Shown here piece by piece: positions 23,743 through 36,583 of a stretch of 64,000 nucleotides of DNA. Position numbers and translations under genes: made by a program. Source of the stretch: Solea solea (taxonomy: Eukaryota; Chordata; Actinopteri; Pleuronectiformes; Soleidae); assembly GCF_958295425.1 (NCBI RefSeq), contig NW_026704059.1, positions 186,001 through 250,000 of the forward strand, given 5' to 3'. The notes under the pieces are model-generated. The model did no database searches, was not told the origin of the DNA, and saw only the letters and a list, made by a program, of their open reading frames with translations. Position 1 is the stretch's first letter. Every line of letters starts with the position of its first letter.

Positions 23743-26635
23743 AAATCTTATAAGATATAGTTATTTACCCTCAGTGTTTGATTTTGCAATGATTTCACTG
23801 TTTGGATGTGTTTTTCTATTTGTGTCTGTTTTTGTGCACATTCAGCAAGTATACGGCTGTTTTCTGATTTTTTTCAATTTTCTACTGTCCCATAACATAA
23901 ACCTCACAAATAAAGTTAAAATATTATAAGATATAGGTATATGCCTTCATTGTTTGATTTTGCAATGATTTCAATGTTTGGATGTGTTTTTCTATTTGTG
24001 TCTGTTTTTGTGCAAGTATACGGCTGTTTTCTGATTTTTTTCAATTTTCTACTGTCCCATAACATAAACCTCACAAATAAAGTTAAAATCTTATAAGATA
24101 TAGTTATATGCCTTCAGTGTTTGATTTTGCAATGATTTCACTGTTTGGATGTGTTTTTCTATTTGTGTCTGTTTATATGCAAGTATACGGCTGTTTTCTG
24201 ATTTTTTTCAATTTTCTACTGTCCCATAACATAAACCTCACAAATAAAGTTAAAATCTTATAAGATATAGTTATATGCCTTCAGTGTTTGATTTTGCAAT
24301 GATTTCACTGTTTGGATGTGTTTTTCTATTTGTGTCTGTTTTTGTGCACATTCAGCAAGTATACGGCTGTTTTCTGATTTTTTTCAATTTTCTACTGTCC
24401 CATAACATAAACCTCACAAATAAAGTTAAAATCTTATAAGATATAGTTATATGCCTTCAGTGTTTGATTTTGCAATGATTTCACTGTTTGGATGTGTTTT
24501 TCTATTTGTGTCTGTTTATGTGCAAGTATACGGCTGTTTTCTGATTTTTTTCAATTTTCTACTGTCCCATAACATAAACCTCACAAATAAAGTTAACATC
24601 TTATAAGATATACTTCTGTACCCTCAGTGTTTGATTGTGCAATGATTTCACTGTTTGGATTTGTTTTTCTATTTGTGTCTGTTTTTGTGCAAGTATACGG
24701 CTGTTTTCTGATTTTTTTCAATTTTCTACTGTCCCATAACATAAACCTCACAAATAAAGTTAAAATCTTATAAGATATAGTTATTTACCCTCAGTGTTTG
24801 ATTTTGCAATGATTTCACTGTTTGGATGTGTTTTTCTATTTGTGTCTGTTTTTGTGCACATTCAGCAAGTATACGGCTGTTTTCTGATTTTTTTCAATTT
24901 TCTACTGTCCCATAACATAAACCTCACAAATAAAGTTAAAATATTATAAGATATAGGTATATGCCTTCAGTGTTTGATTTTGCAATGATTTCACTGTTTG
25001 GATGTGTTTTTCTATTTGTGTCTGTTTTTGTGCAAGTATACGGCTGTTTTCTGATTTTTTTCAATTTTCTACTGTCCCATAACATAAACCTCACAAATAA
25101 AGTTAAAATCTTATGAGATATAGTTATATGCCTTCAGTGTTTGATTTTGCAATGATTTCACTGTTTGGATGTGTTTTTCTATTTGTGTCTGTTTTTGTGC
25201 AAGTATACGGCTGTTTTCTGATTTTTTTCAATTTTCTACTGTCCCATAACATAAACCTCACAAATAAAGTTAAAATCTTATAAGATATAGTTATTTACCC
25301 TCAGTGTTTGATTTTGCAATGATTTCACTGTTTGGATGTGTTTTTCTATTTGTGTCTGTTTTTGTGCACATTCAGCAAGTATACGGCTGTTTTCTGATTT
25401 TTTTCAATTTTCTACTGTCCCATAACATAAACCTCACAAATAAAGTTAAAATATTATAAGATATAGGTATATGCCTTCATTGTTTGATTTTGCAATGATT
25501 TCAATGTTTGGATGTGTTTTTCTATTTGTGTCTGTTTTTGTGCAAGTATACGGCTGTTTTCTGATTTTTTTCAATTTTCTACTGTCCCATAACATAAACC
25601 TCACAAATAAAGTTAAAATCTTATAAGATATAGTTATATGCCTTCAGTGTTTGATTTTGCAATGATTTCACTGTTTGGATGTGTTTTTCTATTTGTGTCT
25701 GTTTATATGCAAGTATACGGCTGTTTTCTGATTTTTTTCAATTTTCTACTGTCCCATAACATAAACCTCACAAATAAAGTTAAAATCTTATAAGATATAG
25801 TTATATGCCTTCAGTGTTTGATTTTGCAATGATTTCACTGTTTGGATGTGTTTTTCTATTTGTGTCTGTTTTTGTGCACATTCAGCAAGTATACGGCTGT
25901 TTTCTGATTTTTTTCAATTTTCTACTGTCCCATAACATAAACCTCACAAATAAAGTTAAAATCTTATAAGATATAGTTATATGCCTTCAGTGTTTGATTT
26001 TGCAATGATTTCACTGTTTGGATGTGTTTTTCTATTTGTGTCTGTTTATGTGCAAGTATACGGCTGTTTTCTGATTTTTTTCAATTTTCTACTGTCCCAT
26101 AACATAAACCTCACAAATAAAGTTAACATCTTATAAGATATACTTCTGTACCCTCAGTGTTTGATTGTGCAATGATTTCACTGTTTGGATTTGTTTTTCT
26201 ATTTGTGTCTGTTTTTGTGCAAGTATACGGCTGTTTTCTGATTTTTTTCAATTTTCTACTGTCCCATAACATAAACCTCACAAATAAAGTTAAAATCTTA
26301 TAAGATATAGTTATTTACCCTCAGTGTTTGATTTTGCAATGATTTCACTGTTTGGATGTGTTTTTCTATTTGTGTCTGTTTTTGTGCACATTCAGCAAGT
26401 ATACGGCTGTTTTCTGATTTTTTTCAATTTTCTACTGTCCCATAACATAAACCTCACAAATAAAGTTAAAATATTATAAGATATAGGTATATGCCTTCAG
26501 TGTTTGATTTTGCAATGATTTCACTGTTTGGATGTGTTTTTCTATTTGTGTCTGTTTATATGCAAGTATACGGCTGTTTTCTGATTTTTTTCAATTTTCT
26601 ACTGTCCCATAACATAAACCTCACAAATAAAGTTA
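23743..26635 (+). repeat. Array segment 4: tandem 1530-bp 9-mer
   Basis: Order: K2L GS MS ML MS CS K2L GS MS; K2L GS MS ML MS CS K2L GS. The first unit is 23743-25272 and the second starts at 25273, matching through 26468 and into the next monomer. Shared private markers: atattataag plus cattgtttg in the G units at 23919 and 25449, tttatatgc in the M units at 24086 and 25616, gattgtgc in the C units at 24596 and 26126. The K2-G-M-M-M start of the unit recurs at 57437-58289 with the same markers. Confidence 0.9.
26469..26635 (+). repeat. Hybrid monomer: G head joined to M (tttatatgc) body
   Basis: This unit begins with atattataag and the G head, like the monomers at 53357 and 23919, but continues with tcactg and tttatatgc, like the M monomers at 53524 and 24086 that normally come next. 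The flanks agree: K2L precedes and KL follows, as around 53357-53690, but here one monomer replaces two. It reads as an unequal-exchange junction that removed 167 bp. Confidence 0.75.
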
Positions 26636-28332
26636 AAATCTTATAAGATATAGTTATTTACCCTCAGTGTTTGGTTTTGCAATGATTTCACTGTTTGGAT
26701 GTGTTTTTCTATTTGTGTCTGTTTTTGTGCACATTCAGCAAGTATACGGCTGTTTTCTGATTTTTTTCAATTTTCTACTGTCCCATAACATAAACCTCAC
26801 AAATAAAGTTAAAATCTTATAAGATATAGTTATATGCCTTCAGTGTTTGATTTTGCAATGATTTCACTGTTTGGATGTGTTTTTCTATTTGTGTCTGTTT
26901 TTGTGCAAGTATACGGCTGTTTTCTGATTTTTTTCAATTTTCTACTGTCCCATAACATAAACCTCACAAATAAAGTTAAAATCTTATAAGATATAGTTAT
27001 TTACCCTCAGTGTTTGGTTTTGCAATGATTTCACTGTTTGGATTTGTTTTTCTATTTGTGTCTGTTTTTGTGCAAGTATACGGCTCTTTTCTGATTTTTT
27101 TCAATTTTCTACTGTCCCATAACATAAACCTCACAAATAAAGTTAAAATCTTATAAGATATAGTTATTTACCCTCAGTGTTTGGTTTTGCAATGATTTCA
27201 CTGTTTGGATGTGTTTTTCTATTTGTGTCTGTTTTTGTGCACATTCAGCAAGTATACGGCTGTTTTCTGATTTTTTTCAATTTTCTACTGTCCCATAACA
27301 TAAACCTCACAAATAAAGTTAAAATCTTATGAGATATAGTTATATGTCTTCAGTGTTTGATTTTGCAATGATTTCACTGTTTGGATGTGTTTTTCTATTT
27401 GTGTCTGTTTTTGTGCAAGTATACGGCTGTTTTCTGATTTTTTTCAATTTTCTACTGTCCCATAACATAAACCTCACAAATAAAGTTAACATCTTATAAG
27501 ATATACTTCTGTACCATCAGTGTTTGATTTTGCAATGATTTCACTGTTTGGATGTGTTTTTCTATTTGTGTCTGTTTTTGTGCAAGTATACGGCTGTTTT
27601 CTGATTTTTTTCAATTTTCTACTGTCCCATAACATAAACCTCACAAATAAAGTTAAAATCTTATAAGATATAGTTATATGCCTTCAGTGTTTGATTTTGC
27701 AATGATTTCACTGTTTGGATGTGTTTTTCTATTTGTGTCTGTTTATGTGCAAGTATACGGCTGTTTTCTGATTTTTTTCAATTTTCTACTGTCCCATAAC
27801 ATAAACCTCACAAATAAAGTTAACATCTTATAAGATATACTTCTGTACCCTCAGTGTTTGATTTTGCAATGATTTCACTGTTTGGATGTGTTTTTCTATT
27901 TGTGTCTGTTTTTGTGCACATTCAGCAAGTATACGGCTGTTTTCTGATTTTTTTCAATTTTCTACTGTCCCATAACATAAACCTCACAAATAAAGTTAAA
28001 ATCTTATAAGATATAGTTATATGCCTTCAGTGTTTGATTTTGCAATGATTTCACTGTTTGGATGTGTTTTTCTATTTGTGTCTGTTTTTGTGCAAGTATA
28101 CGGCTGTTTTCTGATTTTTTTCAATTTTCTACTGTCCCATAACATAAACCTCACAAATAAAGTTAAAATCTTATAAGATATAGTTATATGCCTTCAGTGT
28201 TTGATTTTGCAATGATTTCACTGTTTGGATGTGTTTTTCTATTTGTGTCTGTTTATGTGCAAGTATACGGCTGTTTTCTGATTTTTTTCAATTTTCTACT
28301 GTCCCATAACATAAACCTCACAAATAAAGTTA
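26636..28332 (+). repeat. 10-monomer block shared with 53691-55387
   Basis: 1697 bp with the same class order and lengths as 53691-55387, at an offset of 27055 bp. It includes the rare pairing of a K head with ggatttg and a short body (26979 and 54034). The only difference I noticed is tatgtcttc at 27322 against tatgccttc at 54377. Confidence 0.87.
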
Positions 28333-29186
28333 ACATCTTATAAGATATACTTCTGTACCCTCAGTGTTTGATTTTGCAATGATTTCACTGTTTGGATGTG
28401 TTTTTCTATTTGTGTCTGTTTTTGTGCACATTCAGCAAGTATACGGCTGTTTTCTGATTTTTTTCAATTTTCTACTGTCCCATAACATAAACCTCACAAA
28501 TAAAGTTAAAATCTTATAAGATATAGTTATTTACCCTCAGTGTTTGGTTTTGCAATGATTTCACTGTTTGGATGTGTTTTTCTATTTGTGTCTGTTTTTG
28601 TGCAAGTATACGGCTCTTTTCTGATTTTTTTCAATTTTCTACTGTCCCATAACATAAACCTCACAAAAAAAGTTAACATCTTATAAGATATACTTCTGTA
28701 CCCTCAGTGTTTGGTTTTGCAATGATTTCACTGTTTGGATGTGTTTTTTCTATTTGTGTCTGTTTTTGTGCACATTCAGCAAGTATACGGCTGTTTTCTG
28801 ATTTTTTTAAATTTTCTACTGTCCCATAACATAAACCTCACAAATAAAGTTAAAATCTTATAAGATATAGTTATATGCCTTCAGTGTTTGATTTTGCAAT
28901 GATTTCACTGTTTGGATGTGTTTTTCTATTTGTGTCTGTTTATGTGCAAGTATACGGCTGTTTTCTGATTTTTTTCAATTTTCTACTGTCCCATAACATA
29001 AACCTCACAAATAAAGTTAACATCTTATAAGATATACTTCTGTACCCTCAGTGTTTGATTTTGCAATGATTTCACTGTTTGGATTTGTTTTTCTATTTGT
29101 GTCTGTTTTTGTGCAAGTATACGGCTCTTTTCTGATTTTTTTCAATTTTCTACTGTCCCATAACATAAACCTCACAAATAAAGTTA
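27823..29186 (+). repeat. 8-monomer block shared with 60357-61720
   Basis: 1364 bp with the same order as 60357-61720, offset 32534 bp. Two private markers are shared: a run of A replacing the AATAAA (monomers 28509 and 61043) and a 177-bp C monomer with six T after gtg and an aaatt tail (28676 and 61210). Confidence 0.88.
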
Positions 29187-31262
29187 ACATCTTATAAGAT
29201 ATACTTCTGTACCCTCAGTGTTTGATTTTGCAATGATTTCACTGTTTGGATGTGTTTTGCTATTTGTGTCTGTTTTTGTGCACATTCAGCAAGTATACGG
29301 CTGTTTTCTGATTTTTTTCAATTTTCTACTGTCCCATAACATAAACCTCACAAATAAAGTTAACATCTTATAAGATATACTTCTGTACCCTCAGTGTTTG
29401 ATTTTGCAATGATTTCACTGTTTGGATGTGTTTTGCTATTTGTGTCTGTTTTTGTGCAAGTATACGGCTCTTTTCTGATTGTTTTCAGATTTCTACTGTC
29501 CCATAACATAAACCTCACAAATAAAGTTAACATCTTATAAGATATACTTCTGTACCCTCAGTGTTTGATTTTGCAATGATTTCACTGTTTGGATGTGTTT
29601 TTCTATTTGTGTCTGTTTTTGTGCACATTCAGCAAGTATACGGCTGTTTTCTGATTTTTTTCAATTTTCTACTGTCCCATAACATAAACCTCACAAATAA
29701 AGTTAAAATCTTATAAGATATAGTTATTTACCCTCAGTGTTTGGTTTTGCAATGATTTCACTGTTTGGATGTGTTTTTCTATTTGTGTCTGTTTTTGTGC
29801 ACATTCAGCAAGTATACGGCTGTTTTCTGATTTTTTTCAATTTTCTACTGTCCCATAACATAAACCTCACAAATAAAGTTAAAATCTTATAAGATATAGT
29901 TATATGCCTTCAGTGTTTGATTTTGCAATGATTTCACTGTTTGGATGTGTTTTTCTATTTGTGTCTGTTTATGTGCAAGTATACGGCTGTTTTCTGATTT
30001 TTTTCAATTTTCTACTGTCCCATAACATAAACCTCACAAATAAAGTTAACATCTTATAAGATATACTTCTGTACCCTCAGTGTTTGATTTTGCAATGATT
30101 TCACTGTTTGGATGTGTTTTTCTATTTGTGTCTGTTTTTGTGCACATTCAGCAAGTATACGGCTGTTTTCTGATTTTTTTCAATTTTCTACTGTCCCATA
30201 ACATAAACCTCACAAATAAAGTTAAAATCTTATAAGATATAGTTATATGCCTTCAGTGTTTGATTTTGCAATGATTTCACTGTTTGGATGTGTTTTTCTA
30301 TTTGTGTCTGTTTTTGTGCACATTCAGCAAGTATACGGCTGTTTTCTGATTTTTTTCAATTTTCTACTGTCCCATAACATAAACCTCACAAATAAAGTTA
30401 ACATCTTATAAGATATACTTCTGTACCCTCAGTGTTTGATTTTGCAATGATTTCACTGTTTGGATTTGTTTTTCTATTTGTGTCTGTTTTTGTGCAAGTA
30501 TACGGCTCTTTTCTGATTTTTTTCAATTTTCTACTGTCCCATAACATAAACCTCACAAATAAAGTTAACATCTTATAAGATATACTTCTGTACCCTCAGT
30601 GTTTGATTTTGCAATGATTTCACTGTTTGGATGTGTTTTGCTATTTGTGTCTGTTTTTGTGCACATTCAGCAAGTATACGGCTGTTTTCTGATTTTTTTC
30701 AATTTTCTACTGTCCCATAACATAAACCTCACAAATAAAGTTAACATCTTATAAGATATACTTCTGTACCCTCAGTGTTTGATTTTGCAATGATTTCACT
30801 GTTTGGATGTGTTTTGCTATTTGTGTCTGTTTTTGTGCAAGTATACGGCTCTTTTCTGATTGTTTTCAGATTTCTACTGTCCCATAACATAAACCTCACA
30901 AATAAAGTTAACATCTTATAAGATATACTTCTGTACCCTCAGTGTTTGATTTTGCAATGATTTCACTGTTTGGATGTGTTTTTCTATTTGTGTCTGTTTT
31001 TGTGCACATTCAGCAAGTATACGGCTGTTTTCTGATTTTTTTCAATTTTCTACTGTCCCATAACATAAACCTCACAAATAAAGTTAAAATCTTATAAGAT
31101 ATAGTTATTTACCCTCAGTGTTTGGTTTTGCAATGATTTCACTGTTTGGATGTGTTTTTCTATTTGTGTCTGTTTTTGTGCACATTCAGCAAGTATACGG
31201 CTGTTTTCTGATTTTTTTAAATTTTCTACTGTCCCATAACATAAACCTCACAAATAAAGTTA
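29020..31262 (+). repeat. Tandem 8-mer, 1381-bp period
   Basis: CS CL CS CL KL at 29020-29881 recurs at 30401-31262 with MS CL ML between. Shared markers: ggatttg in the first C, ttttgct in the second, and ttttgct plus gattgttttcagattt in the third (29363 and 30744). The third marker resembles the monomer at 881, which also has ttcagattt and is also followed by CL then KL. The copies differ by tttaaattt in the last K monomer. Confidence 0.87.
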
Positions 31263-34173
31263 AAATCTTATAAGATATAGTTATATGCCTTCAGTGTTTG
31301 ATTTTGCAATGATTTCACTCTTTGGATGTGTTTTTCTATTTGTGTCTGTTTTTGTGCAAGTATACGGCTGTTTTCTGATTTTTTTCAATTTTCTACTGTC
31401 CCATAACATAAACCTCACAAATAAAGTTAAAATCTTATAAGATATAGGTATATGCCTTCAGTGTTTGATTTTGCAATGATTTCAATGTTTGGATGTGTTT
31501 TTCTATTTGTGTCTGTTTTTGTGCAAGTATACGGCTCTTTTCTGATTTTTTTCAATTTTCTACTGTCCCATAACATAAACCTCACAAATAAAGTTAACAT
31601 CTTATAAGATATACTTCTGTACCCTCAGTGTTTGATTTTGCAATGATTTCACTGTTTGGATGTGTTTTGCTATTTGTGTCTGTTTTTGTGCACATTCAGC
31701 AAGTATACGGCTGTTTTCTGATTTTTTTCAATTTTCTACTGTCCCATAACATAAACCTCACAAATAAAGTTAAAATCTTATAAGATATAGTTATATGCCT
31801 TCAGTGTTTGATTTTGCAATGATTTCACTGTTTGGATGTGTTTTTCTATTTGTGTCTGTTTTTGTGCACATTCAGCAAGTATACGGCTGTTTTCTGATTT
31901 TTTTAAATTTTCTACTGTCCCATAACATAAACCTCACAAATAAAGTTAAAATCTTATAAGATATAGTTATATGCCTTCAGTGTTTGATTTTGCAATGATT
32001 TCACTGTTTGGATGTGTTTTTCTATTTGTGTCTGTTTTTGTGCAAGTATACGGCTGTTTTCTGATTTTTTTCAATTTTCTACTGTCCCATAACATAAACC
32101 TCACAAATAAAGTTAACATCTTATAAGATATACTTCTGTACCATCAGTGTTTGATTTTGCAATGATTTCACTGTTTGGATGTGTTTTTCTATTTGTGTCT
32201 GTTTTTGTGCAAGTATACGGCTGTTTTCTGATTTTTTTCAATTTTCTACTGTCCCATAACATAAACCTCACAAATAAAGTTAAAATCTTATAAGATATAG
32301 TTATATGCCTTCAGTGTTTGATTTTGCAATGATTTCACTGTTTGGATGTGTTTTTCTATTTGTGTCTGTTTTTGTGCACATTCAGCAAGTATACGGCTGT
32401 TTTCTGATTTTTTTCAATTTTCTACTGTCCCATAACATAAACCTCACAAATAAAGTTAAAATCTTATAAGATATAGGTATATGCCTTCAGTGTTTGATTT
32501 TGCAATGATTTCACTGTTTGGATGTGTTTTTCTATTTGTGTCTGTTTTTGTGCACATTCAGCAAGTATACGGCTGTTTTCTGATTTTTTTCAATTTTCTA
32601 CTGTCCCATAACATAAACCTCACAAATAAAGTTAAAATCTTATAAGATATAGTTATTTACCCTCAGTGTTTGATTTTGCAATGATTTCACTGTTTGGATG
32701 TGTTTTTCTATTTGTGTCTGTTTTTGTGCACATTCAGCAAGTATACGGCTGTTTTCTGATTTTTTTCAATTTTCTACTGTCCCATAACATAAACCTCACA
32801 AATAAAGTTAAAATCTTATAAGATATAGTTATTTACCCTCAGTGTTTGGTTTTGCAATGATTTCACTGTTTGGATGTGTTTTTCTATTTGTGTCTGTTTT
32901 TGTGCACATTCAGCAAGTATACGGCTGTTTTCTGATTTTTTTCAATTTTCTACTGTCCCATAACATAAACCTCACAAATAAAGTTAACATCTTATAAGAT
33001 ATAGGTATATGCCTTCAGTGTTTGATTTTGCAATGATTTCAATGTTTGGATGTGTTTTTCTATTTGTGTCTGTTTTTGTGCAAGTATACGGCTGTTTTCT
33101 GATTTTTTTCAATTTTCTACTGTCCCATAACATAAACCTCACAAATAAAGTTAACATCTTATCAGATATACTTCTGTACCCTCAGTGTTTGATTTTGCAA
33201 TGATTTCACTGTTTGGATTTGTTTTTCTATTTGTGTCTGTTTTTGTGCAAGTATACGGTTGTTTTCTGATTTTTTTCAATTTTCTACTGTCCCATAACAT
33301 AAACCTCACAAATAAAGTTAAAATCTTATAAGATATAGTTATATGCCTTCAGTGTTTGATTTTGCAATGATTTCACTGTTTGGATGTGTTTTTCTATTTG
33401 TGTCTGTTTATGTGCAAGTATACGGCTGTTTTCTGATTTTTTTCAATTTTCTACTGTCCCATAACATAAACCTCACAAATAAAGTTAACATCTTATAAGA
33501 TATACTTCTGTACCCTCAGTGTTTGATTTTGCAATGATTTCACTGTTTGGATGTGTTTTGCTATTTGTGTCTGTTTTTGTGCAAGTATACGGCTCTTTTC
33601 TGATTTTTTTCAATTTTCTACTGTCCCATAACATAAACCTCACAAATAAAGTTAACATCTTATAAGATATACTTCTGTACCCTCAGTGTTTGATTTTGCA
33701 ATGATTTCACTGTTTGGATGTGTTTTTCTATTTGTGTCTGTTTTTGTGCACATTCAGCAAGTATACGGCTGTTTTCTGATTTTTTTCAATTTTCTACTGT
33801 CCCATAACATAAACCTCACAAATAAAGTTAAAATCTTATAAGATATAGTTATTTACCCTCAGTGTTTGGTTTTGCAATGATTTCACTGTTTGGATGTGTT
33901 TTTCTATTTGTGTCTGTTTTTGTGCACATTCATCAAGTATACGGCTGTTTTCTGATTTTTTTCAATTTTCTACTGTCCCATAACATAAACCTCACAAATA
34001 AAGTTAAAATCTTATAAGATATAGTTATATGCCTTCAGTGTTTGATTTTGCAATGATTTCACTGTTTGGATGTGTTTTTCTATTTGTGTCTGTTTTTGTG
34101 CAAGTATACGGCTGTTTTCTGATTTTTTTCAATTTTCTACTGTCCCATAACATAAACCTCACAAATAAAGTTA

Positions 34174-35193
34174 AAATCTTATAAGATATAGGTATATGCC
34201 TTCAGTGTTTGATTTTGCAATGATTTCAATGTTTGGATGTGTTTTTCTATTTGTGTCTGTTTTTGTGCAAGTATACGGCTGTTTTCTGATTTTTTTCAAT
34301 TTTCTACTGTCCCATAACATAAACCTCACAAATAAAGTTAACATCTTATAAGATATACTTCTGTACCATCAGTGTTTGATTTTGCAATGATTTCACTGTT
34401 TGGATGTGTTTTTCTATTTGTGTCTGTTTTTGTGCAAGTATACGGCTGTTTTCTGATTTTTTTCAATTTTCTACTGTCCCATAACATAAACCTCACAAAT
34501 AAAGTTAAAATCTTATAAGATATAGTTATATGCCTTCAGTGTTTGATTTTGCAATGATTTCACTGTTTGGATGTGTTTTTCTATTTGTGTCTGTTTTTGT
34601 GCACATTCAGCAAGTATACGGCTGTTTTCTGATTTTTTTCAATTTTCTACTGTCCCATAACATAAACCTCACAAATAAAGTTAAAATCTTATAAGATATA
34701 GGTATATGCCTTCAGTGTTTGATTTTGCAATGATTTCAATGTTTGGATGTGTTTTTCTATTTGTGTCTGTTTTTGTGCAAGTATACGGCTGTTTTCTGAT
34801 TTTTTTCAATTTTCTACTGTCCCATAACATAAACCTCACAAATAAAGTTAACATCTTATCAGATATACTTCTGTACCATCAGTGTTTGATTTTGCAATGA
34901 TTTCACTGTTTGGATGTGTTTTTCTATTTGTGTCTGTTTTTGTGCAAGTATACGGCTGTTTTCTGATTTTTTTCAATTTTCTACTGTCCCATAACATAAA
35001 CCTCACAAATAAAGTTAAAATCTTATAAGATATAGTTATATGCCTTCAGTGTTTGATTTTGCAATGATTTCACTGTTTGGATGTGTTTTTCTATTTGTGT
35101 CTGTTTTTGTGCACATTCAGCAAGTATACGGCTGTTTTCTGATTTTTTTCAATTTTCTACTGTCCCATAACATAAACCTCACAAATAAAGTTA
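34174..35193 (+). repeat. Tandem trimer (2 x 510 bp)
   Basis: GS-CaS-ML at 34174-34683 is followed by GS-CaS-ML at 34684-35193. The second copy differs mainly by ttatcag in the Ca unit at 34851. A Ca-M pair follows directly at 35194-35536, so the array continues as a partial third copy. Confidence 0.82.
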
Positions 35194-36231
35194 ACATCTT
35201 ATAAGATATACTTCTGTACCATCAGTGTTTGATTTTGCAATGATTTCACTGTTTGGATGTGTTTTTCTATTTGTGTCTGTTTTTGTGCAAGTATACGGCT
35301 GTTTTCTGATTTTTTTCAATTTTCTACTGTCCCATAACATAAACCTCACAAATAAAGTTAAAATCTTATAAGATATAGTTATATGCCTTCAGTGTCTGAT
35401 TTTGCAATGATTTCACTGTTTGGATGTGTTTTTCTATTTGTGTCTGTTTTTGTGCACATTCAGCAAGTATACGGCTGTTTTCTGATTTTTTTCAATTTTC
35501 TACTGTCCCATAACATAAACCTCACAAATAAAGTTAAAATCTTATAAGATATAGGTATATGCCTTCAGTGTTTGATTTTGCAATGATTTCACTGTTTGGA
35601 TGTGTTTTTCTATTTGTGTCTGTTTTTGTGCACATTCAGCAAGTATACGGCTGTTTTCTGATTTTTTTCAATTTTCTACTGTCCCATAACATAAACCTCA
35701 CAAATAAAGTTAAAATCTTATAAGATATAGTTATTTACCCTCAGTGTTTGGTTTTGCAATGATTTCACTGTTTGGATGTGTTTTTCTATTTGTGTCTGTT
35801 TTTGTGCACATTCAGCAAGTATACGGCTGTTTTCTGATTTTTTTCAATTTTCTACTGTCCCATAACATAAACCTCACAAATAAAGTTAAAATCTTATGAG
35901 ATATAGTTATATGCCTTCAGTGTTTGATTTTGCAATGATTTCACTGTTTGGATGTGTTTTTCTATTTGTGTCTGTTTTTGTGCAAGTATACGGCTGTTTT
36001 CTGATTTTTTTCAATTTTCTACTGTCCCATAACATAAACCTCACAAATAAAGTTAAAATCTTATAAGATATAGTTATATGCCTTCAGTGTTTGATTTTGC
36101 AATGATTTCACTGTTTGGATGTGTTTTTCTATTTGTGTCTGTTTTTGTGCACATTCAGCAAGTATACGGCTGTTTTCTGATTTTTTTCAATTTTCTACTG
36201 TCCCATAACATAAACCTCACAAATAAAGTTA

Positions 36232-36583
36232 AAATCTTATAAGATATAGTTATTTACCCTCAGTGTTTGGTTTTGCAATGATTTCACTGTTTGGATGTGT
36301 TTTTCTATTTGTGTCTGTTTTTGTGCACTTTCAGCAAGTATACGGCTGTTTTCTGATTTTTTTAAATTTTCTACTGTCCCATAACATAAACCTCACAAAT
36401 AAAGTTAAAATCTTATAAGATATAGTTATTTACCCTCAGTGTTTGGTTTTGCAATGATTTCACTGTTTGGATGTGTTTTTCTATTTGTGTCTGTTTTTGT
36501 GCACTTTCAGCAAGTATACGGCTGTTTTCTGATTTTTTTAAATTTTCTACTGTCCCATAACATAAACCTCACAAATAAAGTTA
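36232..36583 (+). repeat. Two adjacent, apparently identical K monomers
   Basis: Units 36232-36407 and 36408-36583 look identical over 176 bp and both carry gcactttcagc in place of gcacattcagc plus the aaatt tail. I saw gcactttcagc nowhere else in the window, so this is a recent single-monomer duplication. Confidence 0.88.

Larger units (their letters stand above)
26636..31772 (+). repeat. Array segment 5: monomers 157-186
   Basis: Order: KL MS KS KL MS CaS MS CL MS MS CL KS CL MS; CS CL CS CL KL MS CL ML; CS CL CS CL KL MS; GS CL. The first ten monomers recur at 53691, and 27823-29186 recurs at 60357 (see separate entries). The second part is a tandem 8-mer. The monomer at 28676 is a C head with tttgg and an extra T (177 bp), a marker shared only with monomers at 45511, 49768 and 61210. 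No genes seen. Confidence 0.9.
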
